A stretch of DNA of 64,000 bases from Sphingobacteriales bacterium UTBCD1 (GTDB lineage: Bacteria > Bacteroidota > Bacteroidia > Chitinophagales > Chitinophagaceae). Below the pieces are notes generated by a model, which searched no databases, was not told where the DNA came from, and was given only the letters and a program-made list of their open reading frames with translations. How positions within the stretch are numbered: the first letter of the stretch is position 1; every line of letters starts with the position of its first letter. The DNA lies in NCBI GenBank assembly GCA_002066995.1, contig MWTC01000035.1:1-64000 (forward strand), written 5' to 3'. The translations under genes were made by a program, and so were the position numbers. Below are positions 45,926 through 55,312 of this stretch, in pieces.

Positions 45926-46690
45926 ATGTTACAATTAACAAAGCCTATTGCTTTTATTGACCTGGAAACAACAGGCACAAACCTTGGTACTGACCGGATC
46001 GTTGAAATAGCTATTGTCAAGATCCTGCCAGATGGTACAAGAAGTATAAAAAGAAAGTTAATCAATCCTGAGATGCCGATCCCTGCCGGTGCCAGTGAAG
46101 TGCACGGCATCAGTGATGAAATGGTAAAGGATGCCCCGACGTTCAAACAGGTGGCAAATGAACTGAAACAGATGCTGGATGGTTGTGATATTGCGGGATA
46201 TAACTCCAACCGGTTTGACATTCCCCTTCTGGTAGAAGAGTTTTTAAGAGTGCAGGTGGAATTTGATATGAAAGGAAGAAAGTTGATAGATGTGCAAAAG
46301 ATCTTTCATCAGATGGAACAACGGACCCTGGGTGCTGCGTATAAATTTTACTGCAACAAAAAACTTGAAGATGCCCACAGTGCAGAAGCTGATGCCTCTG
46401 CAACACATGAAATATTGCTGGCGCAGTTGGAGCGCTACCCGGTCTTAGGCAACTCTGTTGATTCGGTGCTGAAAGCGATCGGTGATGAAACAATCGTTGA
46501 TTTTGCACGCAGATTTATCCTGGAAAACGGGATAGAAGTATTCAACTTCGGTAAGCACAAGGGTCGTCCCGTAGCAGATGTGTTGAAAGCAGAACCACAG
46601 TATTACGACTGGATGATGAAAGGAGACTTTCCGCAGCACACAAAACAAAAACTTACTGAGATATTTACCCGCACCATGTTGAAAAAGTGA
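45926..46690 (+). CDS. DnaQ-like 3'-5' exonuclease with DUF3820-like C-terminus
   Basis: This 254-residue protein has an N-terminal DEDD exonuclease: motif I is FIDLETTG (D12, E14), motif II is GYNSNRFDIPLL, and motif III is HSAEADASATHEIL with the conserved His and Asp. The C-terminus (about 190-250) has FNFGKHKGRPVADVL and YYDWMMKGDFP, a DUF3820-type zinc- or nucleic-acid-binding pattern. It may be a repair or DNA polymerase III epsilon-like exonuclease. No polymerase is adjacent. Confidence 0.88.
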   Translation: MLQLTKPIAFIDLETTGTNLGTDRIVEIAIVKILPDGTRSIKRKLINPEMPIPAGASEVHGISDEMVKDAPTFKQVANELKQMLDGCDIAGYNSNRFDIPLLVEEFLRVQVEFDMKGRKLIDVQKIFHQMEQRTLGAAYKFYCNKKLEDAHSAEADASATHEILLAQLERYPVLGNSVDSVLKAIGDETIVDFARRFILENGIEVFNFGKHKGRPVADVLKAEPQYYDWMMKGDFPQHTKQKLTEIFTRTMLKK

Positions 46691-46774
46691 TGAAAGGCAC
46701 AAGAACCTTAATAAGTTTAACGTCGAATCTGTATTGATTTTTGTAAATTAGCAAGCTCCCTGCGGAGCTCTTTA

Positions 46775-47587
46775 GTGGAAAAATTAGTTGTTATACCAAC
46801 ATACAACGAAAAAGAGAATATCAGTGATATTCTTCATGCGATCTTTCACTTAAATGAAGGATTTCATGTTCTGGTCATTGATGATGCTTCCCCGGATGGC
46901 ACTTCTGAAATTGTAAAAGATTTGCAAGTGAAATTTCCCGGCCAATTATTTATCGAAGAGCGAACGGGCAAACAGGGATTGGGCACTGCATATATTCATG
47001 GGTTTAAATGGGCCATCGAAAAAGATTATCAGTTTATTTTTGAAATGGATGCGGATTTTTCTCATGATCCTAAAGATTTGCCCCGGCTTTATCATGCCTG
47101 TAAAAACGAAGGAGCAGACCTGGCTATCGGTTCCCGTTATATCAAGGGAGGTGGTTTTATTAACTGGCCCCGCAACCGGATCCTTTTATCTAAAGGCGCC
47201 TCTTTTTATACAAGAATGATAACCTGGATGCCGGTAAAAGACCCCACGGCAGGATTCATTTGCTATAAAAAAGAAGTACTGGAAACAATCAACCTGGATG
47301 AAATACATTTTGTAGGATATGCTTTCCAGATAGAGATGAAATTTGCTGCATGGAAACTTCATTTTAAGATCAAAGAAGTGCCTATCTTATTCCAGGACCG
47401 AACACTCGGGGCATCTAAAATGAATAAAAGCATTGTAAAGGAAGGAATACTCGGTGTATTAAAGCTGCGCTGGCACAGTCTCTTCACTAATTACCGAAAA
47501 AGAGTGAAAAATTCCGGGAATGGAGCAATGCTTGCAGGCGGATCAGCAACTGCATCAGAAAAAACGCTGGCAGAAACAAAGTCATAA
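46775..47587 (+). CDS. Polyprenol-phosphate mannosyltransferase-like glycosyltransferase (GT2)
   Basis: This 270-residue protein starts at a GTG. VVIPTYNEKENI, VIDDASPDGT and the metal-binding DAD (D92-D94, in FEMDADFSHD) place it with Dpm1/polyprenol monophosphomannose synthases. It transfers a sugar from a nucleotide to a lipid phosphate on the inner membrane. KDPTAGFICYK and LGASKM are also conserved. A hairpin (AGCTCC/GGAGCT, 46754-46769) ends six bases before the start codon. Confidence 0.88.
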   Translation: MEKLVVIPTYNEKENISDILHAIFHLNEGFHVLVIDDASPDGTSEIVKDLQVKFPGQLFIEERTGKQGLGTAYIHGFKWAIEKDYQFIFEMDADFSHDPKDLPRLYHACKNEGADLAIGSRYIKGGGFINWPRNRILLSKGASFYTRMITWMPVKDPTAGFICYKKEVLETINLDEIHFVGYAFQIEMKFAAWKLHFKIKEVPILFQDRTLGASKMNKSIVKEGILGVLKLRWHSLFTNYRKRVKNSGNGAMLAGGSATASEKTLAETKS

Positions 47588-47741
47588 GCAACAGGATGTG
47601 GTGATCAGAAACAGTACTTATCATTCTTCTAAATCCTTTTTTTATACTGCAGGTGAGAATAAATCCTTGCTTGCAGGCTAAACCCTCCAACTTCATTCTA
47701 TAACTTGCGCCTTCTTTCTTTTTCCTTAGTTTGCACACTTA

Positions 47742-48620
47742 ATGAAAAAATCATTTATCCAGTTACATGTTGCTGTTTTTCTTGCGGGTTTTACAGGTCC
47801 TTTCGGCCGTTTGATCAATCTGAATGAAGGGTTGCTGGTGTGGTACAGGTTACTCATTACAGTCAGTACCATGTGGCTCTTATATTATTTTACAAAAAGG
47901 CTGCAGCCTGTTGGCTGGCGGGATATATTAAAATTATCTGCTGTCGGCCTGCTCTCGGCATTACATTGGGTATCGTTTTATGGCTCAATTAAGAATTCAA
48001 ATGTTTCCGTTGCGTTGGTATGTTTTTCATCTGTAGGTTTTTTTACTGCCCTGTTTGAACCCGTGTTAGGAAAGAAAAGGATAAACAGGACGGAACTATT
48101 TCTTGGCCTGCTGACCATTGCCGGTATTTATATCATTTTTCATTTTGATCCGAAATATAAAACGGGAATCATGCTTGGTGTGCTCTGTGCTTTATTATTG
48201 TCATTTTCCATAATCTTACTCAGGGGTTTTATTCAAAGGATCAATCCTGAAACAGCTCTTACCTACCAGCTGAGCGGAGCTTTTATGTACCTGACCTTGC
48301 TGATGCCAGTTTACCTGCATTATTTTCCCACCGATTATCTGGTACCGGATCTGAGCGACTGGATCTGGCTGCTGATACTGGGATGGTTTTGCTCGGTGCT
48401 TGCCTTCCAGCTGACAGGATATTCACTAAAGAAACTCAGCGCTTTTACGGTAAATCTTAATTTTAATCTTGAACCCGTATATGGGATCATCATTGCTTTT
48501 ATTTTATTTGGAGAGAACAAGGAATTGGGATGGTCTTTTTTTACCGGGTTGGCTTTAATCGCCTCTTCGCTGATTTTCCATGCCATATTGTTGATAAGAC
48601 AAGAAAGGAGATTGAAATAA
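47742..48620 (+). CDS. EamA/DMT-family transporter
   Basis: This 292-residue protein has about ten hydrophobic segments and the two EamA repeats. The N-terminal repeat includes RLLITVSTMWLLYYF and the C-terminal repeat ends LALIASSLIFHAILL. It is an inner-membrane metabolite exporter of unknown substrate. It is followed by a methyltransferase gene with only a one-base gap, suggesting a shared transcript. Confidence 0.88.
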   Translation: MKKSFIQLHVAVFLAGFTGPFGRLINLNEGLLVWYRLLITVSTMWLLYYFTKRLQPVGWRDILKLSAVGLLSALHWVSFYGSIKNSNVSVALVCFSSVGFFTALFEPVLGKKRINRTELFLGLLTIAGIYIIFHFDPKYKTGIMLGVLCALLLSFSIILLRGFIQRINPETALTYQLSGAFMYLTLLMPVYLHYFPTDYLVPDLSDWIWLLILGWFCSVLAFQLTGYSLKKLSAFTVNLNFNLEPVYGIIIAFILFGENKELGWSFFTGLALIASSLIFHAILLIRQERRLK

Positions 48621-48621
48621 T

Positions 48622-49473
48622 ATGAAAACAGCAAACTACCACCAGCGGATCATTGATTATTATGAGGAAAGTGAAAATGCTTATAAAGATGCATGGGATC
48701 TGGGAAAAAGTTTTGCTATACACTTTGGGTACTGGGATGAATCAGTGCATTCATTCCGGCAATCACTTACAAAAATGAATGAAGTGATGGCAATAGCCGC
48801 ACGGGTGAAGCCGGGTGAAAGAGTTTTGGATGCAGGCTGTGGTGTCGGGGGCAGCAGTATTTTCTTAGCCGGATGGGCCGGGTGCCGGGTGACCGGCATT
48901 ACATTAAGTGAAAGGCAGAAAGAACAGGCAATTCAAAATGCGAATCTAAAAAAGGTCAACTCCCTGGTTGATTTCCGGGTGATGGATTATTGTGCTACTG
49001 ATTTTCCGGATAAAAGTTTCGATGTTGTGTGGGGTTGCGAAAGCATTTGCTATGCTGAAGACAAAGTAAAATTTATTAAGGAAGCATATCGTTTGCTCAG
49101 GCCCGGCGGAAGGCTTGTTGTAGCAGATGGATTTGTCACAAAATTTGAAAATAATGATCATCCTGTCCTCCGCCAATGGCTGGATGGATGGCAGGTGAAT
49201 TACCTGGAAACAATAGAACGGTTCTGCGTTTTTATGAAACAGGAAGGATTCTCCGATATCTTATTTAAAGATATTTCTACTTATACAGCCAGTTCTTCTG
49301 TCCGCCTGTACCGTTATTATTTTCTTGCTTCATTCTATGTTTGGTGGAAAAAGATCACTTCATCACGCCGTTTTTCAGATATACAAAAGAAAAATATCAA
49401 AGCATGTAAATTTCAATACATTGGGTTGAGTAAAAAATTGTGGCAATATGGATTAGTGGTGGGAGAAAAATAA
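48622..49473 (+). CDS. SAM-dependent class I methyltransferase
   Basis: This 283-residue protein has a Rossmann methyltransferase fold: motif I is VLDAGCGVGGSSIFLA, post-I is VTGITLSERQ, and the acidic loop is DVVWGCESICY. It belongs to the group that includes sterol, tocopherol and cyclopropane-type lipid methyltransferases. The substrate is unknown. It is tightly linked to the transporter upstream. A peptidase gene follows after 50 bases. Confidence 0.87.
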   Translation: MKTANYHQRIIDYYEESENAYKDAWDLGKSFAIHFGYWDESVHSFRQSLTKMNEVMAIAARVKPGERVLDAGCGVGGSSIFLAGWAGCRVTGITLSERQKEQAIQNANLKKVNSLVDFRVMDYCATDFPDKSFDVVWGCESICYAEDKVKFIKEAYRLLRPGGRLVVADGFVTKFENNDHPVLRQWLDGWQVNYLETIERFCVFMKQEGFSDILFKDISTYTASSSVRLYRYYFLASFYVWWKKITSSRRFSDIQKKNIKACKFQYIGLSKKLWQYGLVVGEK

Positions 49474-49523
49474 AAGAGGTTTTACTTTTCCTCTTATCTT
49501 TAAAGCAAGCAAATTTTAGGTCA

Positions 49524-52361
49524 ATGAGAAAAGTTTTCATTTTTCATTTTTTATTTTTCACTTTTATTCTATCGTCTGCACAAAAGAAGCCTCTTGATCA
49601 TACCGTTTATGACGGATGGCAAAGCATTGCTGAAAAAATGATCAGCAATGACGGTAAATGGGTGGTGTACACTGTTTGCCCGCAAGCAGGGGACACTTCA
49701 TTGGTGATCCGCTCTTCTGATGGTAATTACACGAAAGAAATGGAACATAGCAAAAATGCCCTGATCACAGAAGACAGCCGTTATGTTATTTTCAGGATAC
49801 GCCCTTTGTATAAAGATTTGCGGGAGGCATGGATCAAAAAGAGTAAGCTTGCCGGCGGGCAGCTAAAGCCGGATGAGATGCCGAAAGATTCCCTCGGAAT
49901 AATTGAATTGGGAAAAGATAATGTATGGAAAATTGCCCGAGTAAAAAATTATAAAACACCGGATAAAGCAGCAGGTTGGGTGGCTTATCAGATGGATAAA
50001 GTGAAAAATGACCCAAAAGAAAATGATAACGGAGGTGGCTCCGATTTAGTGTTGCGGCAAACAGCAACCGGTAAAGAAAAAATTTTCCCAAACATCAGTG
50101 AATATTATTTTGATAAAGCAGGCAGGAAATTATTACTGCTGACTGCAAAAGTTCCGAAAGATTCCTTAAGCAGGATTCTTGTATTGTTTTACGACCTCAG
50201 GTTAGGGGTGACGGACACTTTGAGCCGCGGAGGAAATGAATTCAGGAATTTCACAATGACGGATGATGGATCACAGGTAGCATATATTGCCGAAAGAGAT
50301 GCCGCACCGAAAGCCTTGCAAAAGTTTTTTAAGCTCTGGTATTATAAAGAAGGGATGGACAGCGCTGTCATGGTCGTTGATAAAAATTCAGTTGGCATGA
50401 CCTTAGGTACGACCGTAAGTGAATTCAGCCACCCCAACTTCAGTAAAAGCGGGAAAAGATTATTTTTCGGAACGGCGCCGATAGAATCCCCGAAAGACAC
50501 TTCCCTTATTGAAATAGATCTTGTAAAAGTGGATATCTGGAATTACAAAGATGATTATTTACAGACAGTACAGACCAATCCCAACCGCTTGCGGAACGAC
50601 CTGCAAAAAAATTACCTGGCGGTTTATGATATCCGGTCCGGCACAATTCGCCAGTTAGGAAATGAAAAACTACCGCAGGTCATTCAGACCAACGAGGGGG
50701 ATGGCGATATTTTCGTTGGTATTACTGATTATGGAAAACGTATAGAAAGCCAGTGGCTCGGTGATACGAAAAAAGATATATATGCTATAAATGTAAATTC
50801 CGGTGAGAAAAAGGCAGTTAAAGAAAATCTGAGAGGAACTATCTATCCTTCTTCTACCGGAAGATTTATTATGTGGTATGACCGTTCCGCAAAAAATTAT
50901 TTTGTATGGGATGCCCGCACGGATGATGCTGCCGGACGGGGAGCAGCAATAAAAAATATTACTGCTAAAATAAAAGTGCCCTTATGGGATGAAAATTTTA
51001 ATAACCCTGATTATCCGCCTCCTTACGGGGTGATGGGCTGGAGTGATGGGGACTCATCCGTTTATGTGTATGACAAGTATGATGTGTGGAAGGTTGACCC
51101 ATCCGGAAAATCAAATCCTGAGAATTTTTTTAAAAGTTATACAGGGCGAAAAGACAAAATAATCACAAGATATATACCGGTGAATCCGGATCAGAAGACG
51201 ATAAAGGATGAAACGGGAATTTTAGTAAGGCAGGTCAATGACAGGGACAAGAGATCTTCCCTGAATGTATTTATTCCCAGGAATAATTCGTTTTATTTCA
51301 AGCCTGGTTTTGAAGACCGTTCATTTGGCCAGGTAATAAAAGCAAAGCAGTCGGGTGTTATTGTTTTTACAAAGGAGAGTTTTAAAGAATCCCCGGATCT
51401 GTATATAGAATCTGACACAGCTGCTTTTTCGGGCTTGCCTAACACCGGCAAAGCATCAGTATTGTTTTCAGACAAAAAACTTTCTTCACTCAATCCTCAG
51501 CAAAAAAACTACAACTGGGGTAGTGCAGAATTATTTCGCTGGAAAACTTTTAAGGGGAAGCCGGCTGTCGGTATCATATACAGGCCGGATAATTTTGATG
51601 CGAAGAAAAAGTATCCCATGATCTGTTATTTTTATGAAGAGCTTGATAATACATTAAACAATTACTATGCGCCGGCACCGATCAGAAGTGCAGTGAATAT
51701 TCCTTTTTTTGTAAGCAGGGGCTATGTGATCTTTGTTCCAAGCATTAAATATGAGATAGGACACCCTGGAAAGAGTGCATACGACTACGTGGTAAGCGGT
51801 GCAAAAGCTATGGTAGCGAAGGGTTATATTGATTCAAAAAATATCGCAATACAAGGTCATAGCTGGGGCGGTTATCAGGTTGCTTACCTGGTAACTGCCA
51901 CAAACATGTTCAAAGCAGCCTGGGCAGGAGCTCCTGTTGCAAACATGACGAGTGCATACGGGGGAATACGGTGGGAGAGCGGAGTGAGCCGCCAGTTTCA
52001 GTACGAGAAGTCTCAAAGCAGGATTGGAGGAAATTTATGGGATAAGTTTGATCTCTTTCTTGAAAATTCACCATTGTTTCATTTGAAAAGTGTGAACACA
52101 CCATTAGTGATCATGGCGAATGACAATGACGGGGCAGTTCCCTGGTACCAGGGAATTGAATTGTTTACTGCCATGCGGAGGCTGGGAAAAAAAGTATGGA
52201 TGTTTAACTATAATGGTGAAGCACACGGATTGGTTGAACGAAAAAACAGGCTCGATTACCAGATTAGAATGCAGCAATTTTTTGATTGGATATTAAAAGG
52301 AGATCCTCCTGCACGGTGGATAACGGATGGCGTTCCTGCAGTGAAAAAAGGGAAAGAATGA
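49524..52361 (+). CDS. Secreted S9-family prolyl oligopeptidase-like peptidase
   Basis: I start at the ATG at 49524 (MRKVFIFHFLFFTFILSSAQ is a signal peptide); the frame is open from 49440 into the methyltransferase gene. The protein has 945 residues, with an N-terminal beta-propeller and a C-terminal alpha/beta hydrolase. The nucleophile is S780 in GHSWGGYQ, the Asp is in NDNDGAVPW and the His in GEAHGL. TATCTTTA at 49494-49501 is a near -7 element. It probably cleaves peptides in the periplasm. Confidence 0.9.
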   Translation: MRKVFIFHFLFFTFILSSAQKKPLDHTVYDGWQSIAEKMISNDGKWVVYTVCPQAGDTSLVIRSSDGNYTKEMEHSKNALITEDSRYVIFRIRPLYKDLREAWIKKSKLAGGQLKPDEMPKDSLGIIELGKDNVWKIARVKNYKTPDKAAGWVAYQMDKVKNDPKENDNGGGSDLVLRQTATGKEKIFPNISEYYFDKAGRKLLLLTAKVPKDSLSRILVLFYDLRLGVTDTLSRGGNEFRNFTMTDDGSQVAYIAERDAAPKALQKFFKLWYYKEGMDSAVMVVDKNSVGMTLGTTVSEFSHPNFSKSGKRLFFGTAPIESPKDTSLIEIDLVKVDIWNYKDDYLQTVQTNPNRLRNDLQKNYLAVYDIRSGTIRQLGNEKLPQVIQTNEGDGDIFVGITDYGKRIESQWLGDTKKDIYAINVNSGEKKAVKENLRGTIYPSSTGRFIMWYDRSAKNYFVWDARTDDAAGRGAAIKNITAKIKVPLWDENFNNPDYPPPYGVMGWSDGDSSVYVYDKYDVWKVDPSGKSNPENFFKSYTGRKDKIITRYIPVNPDQKTIKDETGILVRQVNDRDKRSSLNVFIPRNNSFYFKPGFEDRSFGQVIKAKQSGVIVFTKESFKESPDLYIESDTAAFSGLPNTGKASVLFSDKKLSSLNPQQKNYNWGSAELFRWKTFKGKPAVGIIYRPDNFDAKKKYPMICYFYEELDNTLNNYYAPAPIRSAVNIPFFVSRGYVIFVPSIKYEIGHPGKSAYDYVVSGAKAMVAKGYIDSKNIAIQGHSWGGYQVAYLVTATNMFKAAWAGAPVANMTSAYGGIRWESGVSRQFQYEKSQSRIGGNLWDKFDLFLENSPLFHLKSVNTPLVIMANDNDGAVPWYQGIELFTAMRRLGKKVWMFNYNGEAHGLVERKNRLDYQIRMQQFFDWILKGDPPARWITDGVPAVKKGKE

Positions 52362-52472
52362 GGACTGGGAATTGAATAGAATCCGTGTTGATCGGTTTGG
52401 GATTGTTAGCGGGGCAAATTATGCAGCTGACTTGTTCCTGAGAGCATTAATGCAGCTTCGCAAACGGATATA

Positions 52473-53192
52473 CTACGCAGCCTGTGCTGAGATATATTTT
52501 ACCAGGCTTCTTTTTGCAATAGGCAACAGAGTTTCATCAACAGGAAAACTCAATCCTGTTTCGATGGAGTACACGGCAGGATTGGGCAGTTCGGTGCGCT
52601 TGCGTATCAGTTCTGTTTTGATCTGCTCGTAAGTGGTGGTGATGCTCCGGTGCCAGATATCGATAAACAATGTCTTGATACTCCTGAATTTTTCATCATG
52701 CCGTTCAAAGAATGAGAGCCGGTACTGGTACACACGGGTGGTCTTGTTTTTGCCTTCACTTAAAAGAAAGTATCCTTCCTGCACATCAAGTGGTATGATG
52801 CCTACCGGTGTAATGTTGATTTTTTCTTCCACAAACTCATAGATCTCCGTTCCGTTGTTAATAGTGCTTTTGATTTTGTCTTCGGAAAAGTTGATTATGT
52901 CTTCCAGTTCTTTCATCAATTCATCATCATCAATCATCTGTTCGTACAGCATTTGAAGTTTTTGTAATTGAATGCCGTTCAATTTTTTCGGGAAATGCTC
53001 CTTCAGAAATTTTTTATTTTCCCTGAAGGCTATGATATTGTTGTAGTGAAAGATCACATCTGCCAGTTGCGGGTACAGTTTGTTTTCATTAAAGTAATGG
53101 TTCACTTCCTGCAGGTAGGCAAGCAGCGTGTATTTTTTTAATTCAAAATCTATATAACCTTCGGCAAACCAGGTTTCGGACAGTGACTTCAT
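52473..53192 (-). CDS. Conserved protein of unknown function
   Basis: This 239-residue soluble protein lacks a signal peptide. The N-terminal half is helical (ELKKYTLLAYLQEVNHYFNE) and the C-terminal half is mixed, with ITPVGIIPLDVQEGYFLLSE. I recognise no catalytic motif. The gene stands alone between two plus-strand genes and has no obvious partners. A Bacteroidota-specific family is inferred from style, not from a search. Confidence 0.65.
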   Translation of the reverse strand: MKSLSETWFAEGYIDFELKKYTLLAYLQEVNHYFNENKLYPQLADVIFHYNNIIAFRENKKFLKEHFPKKLNGIQLQKLQMLYEQMIDDDELMKELEDIINFSEDKIKSTINNGTEIYEFVEEKINITPVGIIPLDVQEGYFLLSEGKNKTTRVYQYRLSFFERHDEKFRSIKTLFIDIWHRSITTTYEQIKTELIRKRTELPNPAVYSIETGLSFPVDETLLPIAKRSLVKYISAQAA

Positions 53193-53281
53193 AGTTTTTA
53201 CGGGTTTAGTATATTCTAATTTACAAAAAAGACGTAAGAATTAAAAGCTTGGTTTAAATTTAAGCTGTTAAAAGATTCATC

Positions 53282-53779
53282 ATGAAGCATATTTTAATTT
53301 TTCTGCTGATATTGCTGACTTCTTGCAGCCATACTTATTACATCGTACGGCATGCAGAAAAAGCGGAAGTTCCCCCCGGAACTGCAAATAAAGATATTCC
53401 GCTATCGGGCCGAGGATTGAGCAGGGCACTGGCTTTGAGAGATTTATTGAAGCATAAAAACATTCACTATGTGTTCTCCACCGATTATAACAGAACCAGG
53501 GCTACAGTACAGCCGGTAGCAGATTATTTTCATTTGCCGGTTGAGCTTTATGGCCCGGCACCTGATGAGGCTTTTATTTCAAAGCTGAAAGCGATCCGGA
53601 AAAATGTTGTAATAGCAGGACACAGCAATACGGTTGATGATATTGTGGATATGATATGTGGAAAAAAACGGGTAGGAGGCGATCTTGACGAATCGGAATT
53701 TGATAATTTATTTATTGTAAAGAAAAGAGGTAAACGGTATATTTTCAAAAAGGAGCATTACGGGCCATCCCCACACTGA
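53282..53779 (+). CDS. Histidine phosphatase family lipoprotein (SixA-like)
   Basis: This 165-residue protein has a lipoprotein signal with cysteine C15 (LTSCSH). The catalytic motif is YYIVRHAEKAE, with the nucleophilic His in RHAE; FSTDYNRTRATVQ and the second His in VIAGHSNTV are conserved. Members are phosphatases of the phosphoglycerate-mutase superfamily. The lipid anchor places it in the envelope, so the substrate is probably a small phosphate ester. Confidence 0.85.
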   Translation: MKHILIFLLILLTSCSHTYYIVRHAEKAEVPPGTANKDIPLSGRGLSRALALRDLLKHKNIHYVFSTDYNRTRATVQPVADYFHLPVELYGPAPDEAFISKLKAIRKNVVIAGHSNTVDDIVDMICGKKRVGGDLDESEFDNLFIVKKRGKRYIFKKEHYGPSPH

Positions 53780-53818
53780 ATTTACTGATTTCTGAAAATA
53801 AAAAAATACCGGGAAGTT

Positions 53819-55216
53819 TTAGAAATCCCTTTCTGCATTAAAGTTTTCTAATTCATTGGCAATTGATGTAAGAAAAGTGGCTCCAAGGCTTCCATCTATG
53901 ATGCGGTGATCGTAACTCAATGACAGGTACATCATGTGGCGGATAGCGATGCTGTCGCCATGCGGGGTTTCCACCACAACAGGGCGTTTCTTTATGGCGC
54001 CAACTGCTAAAATTGCAACCTGGGGCTGATTGATGATCGGGGTTCCCATCAGGCTTCCGAAAGTTCCGACGTTGGTAAGTGTGAATGTGCCGCCCTGGGT
54101 ATCATCCGGTTTCAGCCGGTTACTGCGTGCATTATCCGCTAAATTGTTCACCTGTTTGGCTAATCCCACCAGGTTCAGCTGATCAGCATTTTTGATTATG
54201 GGTACAATGAGATTTCCCGAAGGCATTGCCGTCGCCATTCCTATATTGATGTCTTTCTTCACAATGATTTTGTCACCGTCCACCGAACTGTTGATCAATG
54301 GAAATTTTTTAATGCATTTAACGATTGCCTCAATGAATAAAGGAGTATAAGTGATCTTGGTATTTTCTCTTTTCTCAAATTCTTTTTTCACCCGGTCACG
54401 CCACATAACCAGGTTCGTTACGTCAGCTTCAGTAAAACTTGTTACATGCGGGCTGGTATGCTTACTGCGCACCATGTGTTCAGCGATCAGCTTACGCATT
54501 CGGTCCATTTCAATGATCTCTGCATTCCCGCTATAGGTAGTCAAAGCAGTGGATTGCTGCTCCACTTTGGACATAGGGATCATCATTGTTTCTTCACGGC
54601 TCCCCATGCTGACGCTCAGTCCGGTATCTTTGTCCCGGCTATCCAACCTTATCGCTCCGGACTCCTGGCTTCTTAGTCTTCCACTTTTCTTATCACTTAC
54701 ATATTGCAGGATATCTTTTTTTGTTACTCTTCCTTCATTGCCGGTACCGGGGATATTCTCAAGTTCAGACATACTCACCCCCTCGCTTGCCGCAATGTTT
54801 AATACCAATGGAGAATAAAAACGATTGGTATTTCCGTTAGCAGCAACAGGCCGGGAACTTTCAGTCCTGCTATTTTTTGTTTCCTCCATTACATAAGTTG
54901 TTTCCCTGGCCTTCTCAATTGATTCCTGATTATTAAAAACCGGTGTTTGTGCAGTCTGATTCAACGGTTGTTCTGCATTCGTTTTGATCCTTGCGATTGC
55001 AGAACCTACGGGTACTACATCATTTACTTTATACAATATTTCTTCGATCACTCCGGCAGCAGTGCTGGGCACTTCTGTATCCACCTTATCCGTGGCAATT
55101 TCCAGAACGGTTTCATCCATTTTTACAGAATCACCGGGTTGTTTATGCCATTTCAGGATGGTAGCTTCCATAATGCTTTCGCCCATTTTCGGCATGATCA
55201 GGTCAACAGTAGCCAT
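53819..55216 (-). CDS. Dihydrolipoamide acyltransferase (E2 of a 2-oxo acid dehydrogenase)
   Basis: This 465-residue protein has an N-terminal lipoyl domain (lipoyl Lys in EIATDKVDTEVPS). A Pro/Thr/Asn-rich linker follows, then a peripheral subunit-binding domain (SPLVLNIAASEGVSMSELEN) and a catalytic domain with YDHRIIDGSLG. It could serve pyruvate, 2-oxoglutarate or branched-chain complexes; the E1 and E3 genes are not here. A second linker (about residues 180-215, GRLRSQESGAIRLDSRDKD) has low complexity like intergenic repeats. It follows cinA by 97 bases. Confidence 0.9.
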   Translation of the reverse strand: MATVDLIMPKMGESIMEATILKWHKQPGDSVKMDETVLEIATDKVDTEVPSTAAGVIEEILYKVNDVVPVGSAIARIKTNAEQPLNQTAQTPVFNNQESIEKARETTYVMEETKNSRTESSRPVAANGNTNRFYSPLVLNIAASEGVSMSELENIPGTGNEGRVTKKDILQYVSDKKSGRLRSQESGAIRLDSRDKDTGLSVSMGSREETMMIPMSKVEQQSTALTTYSGNAEIIEMDRMRKLIAEHMVRSKHTSPHVTSFTEADVTNLVMWRDRVKKEFEKRENTKITYTPLFIEAIVKCIKKFPLINSSVDGDKIIVKKDINIGMATAMPSGNLIVPIIKNADQLNLVGLAKQVNNLADNARSNRLKPDDTQGGTFTLTNVGTFGSLMGTPIINQPQVAILAVGAIKKRPVVVETPHGDSIAIRHMMYLSLSYDHRIIDGSLGATFLTSIANELENFNAERDF

Positions 55217-55312
55217 AAAAGAAATTCAGATTTTCGTTTTCAGATGTATAATCTGATTAAACAGGTCTCAAAGGTAAAGGTTTCTCCTAAACCTCTGTAG
55301 CGCCTGGTTAAA

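Noticed and set aside
46754-46769. AGCTCC/GGAGCT hairpin as a terminator before the glycosyltransferase
   Set aside because: The following T run is only three bases and the hairpin is adjacent to the start codon, so its role is undecided.
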